This document shows positions 14,460-23,759 of a stretch of 64,000 bases of DNA, one piece after another. Positions within the stretch are counted from its first letter, which is position 1; every line of letters begins with the position of its first letter. Source of the stretch: Plantago major (taxonomy: Eukaryota; Streptophyta; Magnoliopsida; Lamiales; Plantaginaceae); the NCBI GenBank assembly GCA_026545765.1, contig JAIFAC010000130.1, positions 106,107 through 170,106 on the forward strand. Reading direction: 5' to 3'. A model generated the notes under the pieces. The model worked only from the letters and a program-made list of their open reading frames with translations. It was not told the origin of the DNA and did no database searches. A program made the translations under genes and the position numbers.

Positions 14460-15520
14460 TTGAAATATAATCTATTTAGTATGAGCCATTATGTGCAAGG
14501 GATTCATCAGAAATTCAAAGCAAAGTATTGCAAACTTATAGAAAATGAGTCAAAGCGCATACTTGGTTGCTCGCGGAAAGGCGCCTTTTATGTTACCGAT
14601 TGGGCATCGCCACAATCAAGAATGTCTCATGGTGAGTCAATCAGTCACGTAAGAGCACCGTTATTGCACAAAAGAATGAGTCACTTGAACTTCAAAACTC
14701 TGAACAAACTTGCCAAGAAAGAGTTAGTGGTTGGTCTTCCCAAAATATCTTTCAGAAAGGATGGTATCTGCTCACTGCCGATGGGGAAACAATCCAAAAT
14801 CTCTTTCAAGTCCAAAACCGTATAATCTAGTGTTAGACCAAAGGCAACTATTACACATGGATCTTTTGAATCATCTCAGAATTAGTTATGAAGGAAAGAA
14901 GTATGGTCCGTTGTTGTAGATGACTTGTCAAGATTCACTGGTTGTCTTTCTAAAGCACAAATGATGCTAGGTGGATATACCAAACTTGTCAATAAGCTTG
15001 AAGTCATGAAAATGACAAAGTATCTGCAATCGTATCGCACTATGGTATCGAGTTTGTCAACCAGTACATAAAGGAGTTTTGTACCAGCAAAGGTATACAA
15101 CACCAACTTTCCTCTGTAAGAACAACACAACAAAATGGTGTTTCCGAAAGGAAAAATAGAACCCTTAAAGAAGCAAAGAAGGACAATGCTAATGACATCG
15201 AAATAAGTGAAGTTTATTGGGTTGAAGTCTAAACACAAAGATGCTACACTCGTAATGTATGTTTGAAAAACAAACACCATGACAAAACCCCATATGAACT
15301 CTTGGTTGGTAGACCCTAATATCAAACATCCGAAAGTGTTTCGTTGTAGATGTTTTGTCCTTAACAATGGAAAAGAGTATCTAAGAACATTTCAACTAAA
15401 TGCGTATGAAGGTGTGTTTCGTTATTCTATGAATAGCAAAGCATACAGAGTTTACAACAAAAGAACAAAGAAGATTGAAGAATCCTCATGTCAGATTCTA
15501 TGAAGGAAACAAGAAAACAC
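14460..15520 (+). pseudogene. Sirevirus C integrase region
   Basis: 14460-14825 reads as a GAG-pre-integrase domain (YNLFSMS, LLHKRMSHLNF, ELVVGLP). The HxxxH pair of the zinc-binding site is visible, but the expected C-x2-C is reduced to CSLP. The integrase core follows in shifted frames: LLHMDL near 14860, where the Asp would be the first catalytic residue, and further matches up to about 15500, including the segment ending SYRVYN-like (15430-15480). At least four frame changes occur. The enzyme would join element cDNA to chromosomal DNA; this copy cannot be made intact from the sequence given. Confidence 0.72.
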
Positions 15521-16030
15521 CCTTGATGATGAACTCGTAAAGGTTCAAGGAACTAATGATAAAGGATTCAAGAAGAACCCTCAAAAGGAAAAACATCATC
15601 AGGAAAGAGAGGATGACTCGACGAAGAAAAGCATGAAATGCCTAGTAACAACCAGATGATTCTCGCATGAAGAAGAATTTCCTATGAGAATTCCAAATGG
15701 AAATCAAGATGTTCATCGAGAGCTAACTCGAAATGACCTCTCCGACAGCATGTCCTGTAAAGCTCTCACATCGAGCAAGTGTCGACATTCACCGCCTTCC
15801 GAGGTGCAAATGTCACAGACATCAAGAAGTATCAAGTCATAATCATAGTGATTCACATTCAAATCACATAGATGTCAATCTACTAGCCCTAAACCCATGA
15901 TGAGATGGATCAAGGATCATCTCGCAAAAGATGTGATCGACCAATCAATCAAGGTGTTAGGACTAGGAGAGAAATAGCCGAAATGCTAACTCTCTCTTTC
16001 GATGTTTCATCTCAAACATTCAACCTAAAA
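15521..16030 (+). pseudogene. Sirevirus C integrase-RT linker, degenerate
   Basis: Homologous by position and scattered words to 36896-37262 and 44400-44940 on the minus strand, which encode an acidic, repetitive linker. Here no frame stays open beyond about 40 codons. Several sites read CG where the relatives have CTG or CAG. Confidence 0.5.
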
Positions 16031-16708
16031 CTATACAAGAAGCATTAAGAGACCAAGGTCGATCTCCGCAATGCAAGAAGAGTCGATCATTGAGAGAAAT
16101 AAAGTCCGGAAACTAGTTCCATTTGTAGAAGGAATATCGTGATTGGAACTAAGTGGGTTTTCACAAACAAGATGAATGAATCGTGAAATAACCGTAAACA
16201 AAGCAAGGTTGGTCGCCAAGGGTTCACCTGCATCAAGGTTTAGATTTTGATGAGTCATATGCACCAATTGCCGATTGATGCAATAAGACTCTTTCTGGCC
16301 TTTGCAGCTCATAAAGACTCTAAAGTTTATCAGATGGATGTCAAGAGTGCATTCTTGAATGGTGAACTTGCTGAGGAAGTCTATGTTGAACAACCACCTG
16401 GCTTTGAAGTTTCCTCAGAAAGTAGAATGGTCTATAAGCTACAGAAAGCTCTATATGGACTGAAACAGGCTCCAAGAGCATGGTATGACACTTTGGCCAA
16501 ATACCTTCTGGAAAGTAGTTTCAAGAAAGGTGAAGTTGATAAAACTTTATTTACTTTAAATCATGATGGGAAACTACTCTTAGTTCAAGTATATGTTGAT
16601 GACATCATATTTGGATCTAAGGACAAACAACTTTGTGATGACTTTGCAAATCTCATGAAAATTAAATTTGAGATGAGCATGATGGGAGAATTGAACTATT
16701 TCCTATGA
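16031..16708 (+). pseudogene. Sirevirus C reverse transcriptase
   Basis: A 153-codon open segment (16247-16708) covers the RT core: [15 protein letters not shown] carries the first catalytic Asp, [14 protein letters not shown] is the copia signature, and YVDDIIFG at about 16590 carries the YxDD catalytic box. It ends with FEMSMMGELNYFL and a stop just before the conserved GLQVKQ. The N-terminal part (16031-16246) is frame-broken. Wording matches the copies at 35938-36895 and 43579-44329 closely. The catalytic residues visible are intact, but the polyprotein frame is not. Confidence 0.88.
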
Positions 16709-17506
16709 TTGCAAGTCAAGCAACTCAATGATGGAATATTCATTAGTCAGACAAAGTATGCAAAAGACATGCTCACAAAGTTAAGATACCTATGAGCATA
16801 GGAACCAAGATCACCTATACTGAATCAGATAAGAGTGTTAATGAACACAAGTATAGGAAATTGATAGGTTCACTACTTTACCTTACTACAAGCAGACCTG
16901 ATATTCAATATGCAGTTAGAATGTGTGCTAGATTTCAAACAAATCCAATGAAATCACACTACAACACTGCTATGAAAATATTAAAGTATGTGAAAGGTAC
17001 AGTAGATGTAGGGTTGTGGTATCCTAAAGAAAGTGGATCGAGTTCGGGTTACTCGATGTCGATTATGTCGGATCAATGCTTGATAGGAAAAGTACCTCAG
17101 AACTTGTCGGCCGAAACTAGACTTATCTCATGGTTTAGCAAGAAACAAAACTCAATTGCAACTTCTACCACGAGGTCAATATATTGTCACGGGTTGTTAT
17201 GCAACACAAATTCAGTGGATTCAACAACAACTCAGAGACTATGGACTCAATGAAGAGAAAACTCCCATTTTATGTGATAACACAAGTGCTATTGCAATCA
17301 CACAGAACCCCAAGTTCCATGCCAGAACAAAGCACATTGATGTTAGACACCACTTCATCAGAGACCATGTTGAGAAAGGCAATATAGAGATACTCAAGAT
17401 TGGCACTGAAGACCAACTTGCAGATATCTTCACCAAGCCCTTACAAGAAAGCCGGTTCTTGACTTTGAGACACAATCTTGGATTAATGGAGTTGCCTAAG
17501 GACTGA
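16709..17506 (+). pseudogene. Sirevirus C RNase H and pol C-terminus
   Basis: Split between 16792-17253 and 17156-17506. The motifs SLLYLTTSRPDIQY, LKYVKGT and HIDVRHHFIRDHV...DIFTKPLQ identify the copia RNase H end. The YSDADYA segment expected near 17050 reads differently because three CTG triplets of the relatives appear as TCG. The reading frame ends with MELPKD and a stop at 17504-17506. Confidence 0.85.
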
Positions 17507-17605
17507 AAAATTGTCCTGAATCTCTGAAGTCAGAGTAAGTGAGGTAGAAAGAGTAGCCTCGAGAATGTGTTCGTAAAGCCAAGTTGATAAGAAGTGATGC
17601 AAAGG

Positions 17606-17629
17606 TTTCTGAGTAGCAACACTCAGAAA
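17606..17629 (+). other. Perfect 9-bp stem-loop in the Sirevirus C spacer
   Basis: TTTCTGAGT pairs exactly with ACTCAGAAA around loop AGCAAC, followed by GGCAAAAC. It lies 100 bp after the pol stop. Confidence 0.85.
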
Positions 17630-17638
17630 GGCAAAACA

Positions 17639-17661
17639 TTTCTGGAACGGGTATCCAGAAA
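17639..17661 (+). other. Perfect 8-bp stem-loop in the Sirevirus C spacer
   Basis: TTTCTGGA pairs exactly with TCCAGAAA around loop ACGGGTA, followed by GGCAAAGG. Copy D has the same loop with a different stem (GATATCTGGA type). Confidence 0.85.
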
Positions 17662-18424
17662 GGCAAAGGTTAGTACACACTTAATAAGTAAATAAAACTA
17701 GAACTTACTAATTGAGAGTGGGTCAAATACATTCAAACAACTGAACCTTGAATTCAGAAAGCTATTTAGTCATAAAGAGAAATGGACACACAAAGCCCAA
17801 AAGGTATAAGTTCTGAAAGTCAAACATGTACAATGTCTTGTATTTTTACCACTTTCATGATAAACAATATATAGATAAGGACATGACACTCAGAATGATA
17901 AGCTCAAACGATTAAGTGTTCCTACTCTTTACAAAGTGACACAATGAATGTAGCATATTAAAAATCCATCAAGTCGGCACATCACCATTTGTTGATTGAT
18001 ATCATTACAAGATATTCAATATAAGTCCTTGATGAATAAACGTTTGATCTCAACGGTTGAGATTAAAACAAAGCAAGTAATGTCTGTTGAGAAATGCAGA
18101 CATGGCCCACTACGCATTTAATGAAGTACAAAGGACGTACCACGCCTATGCAGATGCAAAGACACGCATTCATATTCAGTTAAATGTATGTTGTATCTAT
18201 GCACATTTTGTCTGCTATATATATAGGATTTAGGCAAAAGACAAACACTTTTACCAATTCCGAAATTTCAAACTTGCATCAAACAGCAAAATCTCTCAAG
18301 ATTTCTGCAAAACCGCCTCTGCAAACTCAACTTCTTGTGCTTAGTCTTCTGAAAAGATAGACTAATCTCGATTAATTGTGCAAAATTCATCTGAAAAACA
18401 CTCATTCAAAACTCTATATAAGAG

Positions 18425-20965
18425 ATGGCACCCAAGAAGATGACCACCAAGAACCCTAAGGCCGTATCATCTGCTCCTGCTGAAAAGCAAGGAGGAAAGG
18501 AACTTAAGGTGTTGAATAAACGCCTTCTGGGAAAGTTCACCCCATCTGACTGGAATCCAAACCACAAAATGAATTGGGGAGCTTTTCTAGTGAAGAGGTA
18601 TGTACCTTCAAGACCAGAAAGGAAACTGATTTTGGGGATGCTGAAGAATTCCCATATCTACAAGCTTCTATCTGCTGCACCCAGTGGACTATCCACACTG
18701 GATGTACTGGAGTTCTATAACAACTCCAAAATCTTCACAAAAGTTGTGAATGATGAAGAAGAGAAATACATGCAGACTGAAGTTTAAGGACAAGAAATTG
18801 TTCTAGACTGCAAGACTTTCTGCAAGATATTCCGATTGAAAAATCGAGGAACATTTGAAGACATCAACATCAAGGACGCTTCCATGATTCAAGGCGTCAA
18901 AGAGATATTTGAAGCAATCCAGTTAGAAAATGCAAAAGGTTGCCCAGGAGACTTTGTTCGAAGCCATCGAATTCAGTCATCTCCGTAAACACTGAGTACT
19001 TTTAGCTCTTATTCGTCCGCTGCTTTGATGGCAACAAAGGAGGAGTAGACCAGATAAGCATGGAGAGATGGATGATGATGCATCTTCGAACAAGAAGCAT
19101 GAAGGCGTGAAACCCACTTCAATTGGGGGAAGTACGCCTTCAACAAATTCCTTGGACATATTGAGGAATTTGAGCCCAAAATCATCAATGGCCTTGCTGA
19201 GCCAAAGGCCAATATGCACTTTGGTCTCAGAATCTGTTACATTCTGGAAACAATGGGAATCACTCTTAGAGAGAGGCAGGAAATCCCAGACACCAACTCC
19301 CTTTTCAGACACGCCTTTGAAGAAAAGGAGAAACTTGCTGCTGAGAACGCACTCAGAAAGGCAGAAGAAGAAGAAGAAGAAGAAGAAGAAGAAACTGCAC
19401 AGCAAGGTGAGGAGGTCTCTGAGCAAGCTCAAGCTAAACCTCCAGTTGCCAAGAAAAATAGGACTCAAAGCAAAAGAGCCTCCAAGTCCCTAAGCATATA
19501 AGAGGCACAACCTTCTGGAGACAAGGTCTCAGAAGATGTTGGACGCTCAGAAAGGCCCAAGAATCTTGAACCAGGCTACTCCAGAACTCTCCAGAGATGA
19601 TAGAAATATCATAGATGGGTCTGCACCAACACAGAATAGTGATTCTGAGGATGATGAAGTACTTGCAAAAGTACTCAAAAGATTCAAGTATGAGACCCAT
19701 GGAGGAGCATCAAGCTCAGCTCTTCAGAGAGACAAGAGCCCCTCTGCCCAGCAGGAAGAAGAAGGCCTGGGTGAGGAAGATAGAATGCTGGAAGATCCTG
19801 ACATTGCTTCCACATTCACAATGCCAACACTTAATGTTGCAGAAGAAAATCCTGTTTTAACATAGGTTCCTCAACCTTCTGAGAAAGCTCAACTCTCAGA
19901 AAGGGATCAAACTGAGATGGAAACTCAGAATGATACTGCAGAGGAGAACAACAATGAGCACAGAGAGACTGTGGAATCACCACAAGTCCAAGAGATTAAT
20001 GATCAGCCTGACTCTATTCAGGTAACAAAGATGGTTTGTATGTAACTTGTGAACATAGGTATATGTTAACCAGTTATTCATAAGCTTTGTTTGTTACAGG
20101 CCAATTTAGAGGCAATCTTTCAGGGGGAAGAAAACTTGTCCACCCCTTTGAATCAAGAAGAGGTTCCTCCAACCTCAGAACATCAAGAAGAGCTCGTCCA
20201 TGTAGTAAAGTTATCTCTGAACAAGAAATAACTAACTAAAAATGCTCTTATCTTATGTTCTAATATTCTTAATGTCTCTTCTTAGGCTCCAACTAAGGAA
20301 GTAGTGGTGGTGAAACTAACACCCCAAAACCAAGAGATTCCAGAGCCTGAAAAGCTATCTGAGGAAGCATTTACTGAGCCTTCTACTGAGAAGGTAAGTA
20401 ATCAGTAATAGTCTCCTTCAAGAATGCTTAGGAAAACCCACTACTAAAATCTCTTATGTTTGTTCTTACAGGCTCAATCAGAAGAACAATTGGAAGGAAA
20501 GACTATAGTCTTATCTCCTCCAAAAGAAACTAAACTTGAACAAGCAAGATTCGCAGAAAGGTGCGTAAACCCCAAGGTTTCGAGGACTATGCTCGAGCGT
20601 CCTCACTTGGAAGTAAGTGAAGTCTCATAAAGCACTTTTCCACCTATCTTTTCTATTAACAGTTTCTAAACATATTTGATTTTAATTCTCAGGTTCAAGC
20701 AGAAAGAAAGGTTGATGAGGATAAAACTTCTCCTCATACCGAAGTATCTGAGGTCTCTGAGACCAAGCAAGCAGAAGTACAGGATAATGAGCCTAGTGTT
20801 TCTACACATGTATGCTCAGAAAAGCTTACTTTTGCACACAGATACTAACTCAAGCGGTTGCTGTTAATAACTTGTATTGTGACATATTGATATCTGATCG
20901 TTGAACGCATGCTTGATCGTTGTGAACTTGTAGCAGTCTGATGAGGGCATAGCTAGTGACAAGCT
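18425..20965 (+). pseudogene. Sirevirus C third ORF (envelope-like), intron-containing, 3'-truncated
   Basis: Begins MAPKKMTTK. The conserved N-terminal region has NWGAFL, LEFYNN (about residue 97), then one TAA stop at 18785, then GQEIVLDCKTFC and, in a shifted frame, RRCFDG plus GGVDQIS. A segment with GLAEPKA, FGLRICYILE and a poly-Glu tract (GAA repeats, 19364-19392) follows, then KKNRTQSKR. From 20022 the gene is split by GT-AG introns of 78-84 bp into short acidic exons of 102, 108, 141 and 117 bp, all phase 0. The N-terminal pattern (LEFYNN, then G-x-x-I-x-L) resembles the 'putative plant transposon protein' domain seen in envelope-like ORFs; this needs an HMM test. Function unknown. 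It is truncated near 20965 by other repeats. Confidence 0.7.
20022..20936 (+). other. Array of five small introns and symmetric exons in the third ORF
   Basis: Introns read from consensus sites: 20022-20099, 20202-20285, 20394-20471, 20613-20692 and 20810-20936. Each starts GT and ends AG; three donors are GTAAGT/GTAACA type. The four enclosed exons are 102, 108, 141 and 117 bp, every one a multiple of three, each starting with an Ala or Val codon and ending at a codon boundary. The exons encode Glu/Pro/Ser/Thr-rich peptides. Copies A and B show an equivalent intron on the minus strand (B: 32578-32659). Confidence 0.7.
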
Positions 20966-21338
20966 TTTTTGCCGTAACTCATACGTACTTATAATCTGTA
21001 TCGGGTTCGATTTTGCAATAGCAAAGTGTTGCATTCGCGGGCAGTGTACCATTAGCTATATCACGTCAGCACTTTTGAAAGATCAGCTTGCTTCGTTTTA
21101 ATTGTACAAATTGCCTGATCTAGGTATTACCTTGTCTTGTAATTGTAATTTGTTGTAGGGTTTTGAAGTATCAACCTTATCCACACTATCTATTTACAAC
21201 TTGCACATTGAGCCTACACCTTAGAACTAGCTTAATCAATTCCTCGAGAGAACGACCCTGTGGTTTAAGCATTGTTGTACTATGACAACCGGTTTACTAC
21301 TTGTGTTATTTTACAAGTATTAATTTTGAGCGCATCAC
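20966..21338 (+). repeat. Fragment of an LTR end (Ty3/gypsy-like)
   Basis: AT-rich non-coding DNA with wording typical of Athila/Tat LTR U5 regions (cctcgagagaacgaccctg, then a sequence ending gagcgcatca at 21338). No PBS follows; a minus-strand Sirevirus LTR fragment starts instead. I assign it by resemblance only. Confidence 0.4.
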
Positions 21339-21878
21339 CTATGAGCTATTCCCCAGCTTCCAAAGCCAAGTACTTCCTGTGCTCAACGCCTGTTGGTTTT
21401 GGTTATGGTAGTTTGTCCAGTGAGCTAGCTCTTATAACTTATTCAGTTATCTCAGAGAGCTCTTTAGAATCAATCTTCCTTAATACTCTTTTCAATTTAT
21501 GGGAAGTTCTTCTTTACTGACCCAAGTCTTGATGTTGTTCAAGAGAATGAATCTCAGATATCAGTCACAACTTTATTCTTGGATTCAACTCCTTCACAAT
21601 ATACAAATCTTGTTAAGGATCAGGACACTTAAAACTTTCCTGCTAGTTAGAAATCAAGAGCTTTGGTCGCAACTATAAGCTAGTGGGTAAGTAGGTAGAA
21701 GGCTTGTATGCTTGAAACTATATCGCAAGTTGAGTATGTCTAAGGTGTGTTCAGTGTATCTTTCAAGCATTCTATGTGGTGATATTTATAGTTGCAAATT
21801 ATACCATTTGAATAGTATCTATTAAGCATATTGAAATTCATACTATTGATATCTGAAGATAGTACTGCAGTGAGCTTT
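21339..21878 (-). repeat. Partial Sirevirus LTR
   Basis: Matches 22322-22918 of the adjacent LTR (shared wording from gagctattcc to tagtactgcagtgagctt) in the same orientation. It stops where the LTR of copy A starts (tgttggtcc, 21879), so copy A appears to have inserted into an older LTR of its own family. The other half of the older LTR was not found. Confidence 0.7.
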
Positions 21879-23406
21879 TGTTGGTCCAAATAACGGCAAA
21901 GTAATAGACTGGGGGGGGGGGGGTGAATAGTCTTTTCAAACTTTTGTCGATAAAACGGTTTCTTGGATATCTTTACAGGTATCTGATACTTATTTTCAGA
22001 GAGCGGAAGTCTTTTGTGATAAGTGCACGTGTCAGTAAGCAATAAGGTGTGTAAATACTCAGCAAGCAGTAAATAAACAATAAGTAAAGTACCATAAGTA
22101 AATAACACAAAGGCGTTATAGTGGTATCTGAAGGTGGCGTAATCCTTCAACTAATCCACTCGCCCTTTCTCAGGACTTGAATCTACTAAGATAAGATGAT
22201 GAGTTCTCCTTACAAAATCCTATCTCTTGATCCCTTTTACACTAGGTTCCCAACCAAGTGTTTCCCCTGAGTTATTCCCCGGATTTCTCAGCCAAGTACT
22301 TCCTCTACTCAGTAACATTTGAGCTATTCCTTCGTTTCCCAAACTAAGTACTTCATGTGCTCAACGCCTGTCTGGTGTTGGTTATGGTAGTTTGTCAGGA
22401 GAGCTAGCTTTTATAACTTGTTCAGTTACTTTCGTTTTTTAGAGCTCATTCTCAGTATACTGATCTGCCTTTTCTTCTTCATTCTACAACTCAAAGCCAA
22501 ACCCGCAAAGAGCTCTTTAGAATCAATCTTCCTTAATACTCTTTTAAGTGTATGGGAAGTTGTTCTTTGCTGATCCATGTCTTGATGTTGTTCAAGAGAA
22601 TGAATCTCATATATCACCGTAATTTTATCCTCGATTCAACTCTTACATAATATGCAATTCTTGTTTAAGGATCAGGACACTTAGAACTTTCGTGCTACTT
22701 AGAATTCAAGAGCTTTTGGTCACAACTGTAAGCTAGTGAGTAAGTAGGTAGAAGGCTTGTATGCTTGAATGTAAGTTGTGTTTAGTGAAGTTCAAGGTGT
22801 GTCTTACAAGTATTCTAAGTGGTGATATTTATAGTTAAAAATCATGCCGTTTGAATAGTATCCGTTAGTCACAATGTAATTCAAACTATTGATATCTAAA
22901 GATAGTACTGCAGTGAGCTTTGTCTTTTTCGTAGATTTCTTTGTTCGTATATCTCTCGTCATGTAATAAATGTAGTGTACTATCTTTTGTCCCGTAGTCT
23001 CAACGAATAATTCAAGCTATCTAAGGCTTCAGATGTCCTTACTCAAGGAGCATTGGGTATCGTAAACCTATTGAAATACTTGTCTTCCAAAGACACTTGA
23101 TTTCTTCAAGGTATCCGAGCCAAGCTATCTGAGGAGAATTTTCTCTTTAGTCTTCAGCAATCTTGTGCAGTCTCTTGATCTTCAATAATGAGCTCCTTTC
23201 TGTTGGATGCTTGCTTCTTGGTCTTTTCAAAGATATAAAAATTACAATCTATGACCTAACATCCTATATAAGATTTGCTAGACTAGCATACTCAGTAAGC
23301 TTCCTCTTTTACAATGTTCAAGTGAACTAAGAGTACTAGTTACCTTTCTGAACTAATATATGTTATTAGGGTTTACTGATCAAAATCTAAACTAATATTC
23401 CTAACG
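21879..23406 (-). repeat. 3' LTR of Sirevirus A
   Basis: 1528 bp; its plus-strand left end is tgttggtccaaataacgg and its right end attcctaacg, so the first base of the LTR is mutated from T to C. A 12-bp poly-G tract near 21909-21920 matches the poly-C tract of the copy-C LTR. Confidence 0.85.
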
Positions 23407-23422
23407 AATTTTCCCCTTTTTG
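23407..23422 (-). other. Polypurine tract of Sirevirus A
   Basis: The minus strand reads AAAAAGGGGGAAAATT immediately before the LTR. Confidence 0.85.
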
Positions 23423-23759
23423 ACCAGTCATCTATGACTAACTAAAAACCTAACATGAACTGGATGATGAATCAATCCAACACTTAAACATTTCTTATGA
23501 TGTTTCAATTCATTTACTTAAGTGCGGAAAGTAAACATCAACCATATCACAAAGGTGTGATCTTTGGTGACAAGTTATCTTTTCATAGATTGATATCTGA
23601 GAGTAGATTCATCAGATAAAATTACAAGTAAGTACAGAGATAGCTTTTACAAAATAAGCATTAAGTACAATCAGCAAGATACAAAATTACAATGTAAAGA
23701 AGAACAACAGGAGTATCCAAGCCCGAAGTGAACATTCTACTTAACAAGTCGTCAAGTCT

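Larger units (their letters stand above)
17507..18424 (+). promoter_or_regulatory. Sirevirus C spacer with internal promoter for the third ORF
   Basis: Non-coding stretch between the pol stop and the ATG at 18425. A strong TATA box (CTATATATATAGG, 18215-18227) lies 198 bp upstream of the ATG and is followed by GATTTAGGCAAAAGACAAACAC. Equivalent boxes with similar trailing sequence precede the third ORFs of copies B (34584-34592) and D (8770-8779). Conservation of the box and its spacing argues for a promoter separate from the LTR. Sirevirus third ORFs are usually thought to be expressed from the genomic or a subgenomic RNA, so this is an inference. Confidence 0.55.
10310..20965 (+). mobile_element. 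Sirevirus-type Ty1/copia element, copy C, 3'-truncated
   Basis: A 1.4-kb 5' LTR, an initiator-Met PBS, then gag, GAG-pre-integrase, integrase, RT and RNase H in copia order, a 0.9-kb spacer with stem-loops, a TATA box and an intron-containing third ORF. RT wording (FEMSMMGELNYF), PBS (TGGTATCGGAG) and the third ORF downstream of pol place it with Sireviruses. It breaks off near 20965; neither its polypurine tract nor its 3' LTR is present. Multiple frameshifts and stops make the polyprotein non-functional as assembled. Confidence 0.88.

Noticed and set aside
18425..20965. A captured host gene rather than a retroelement ORF
   Set aside because: The same ORF sits at the same place in at least four copies (A, B, C, D) in the sense orientation, so it belongs to the element family. 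A host origin long ago is still possible.
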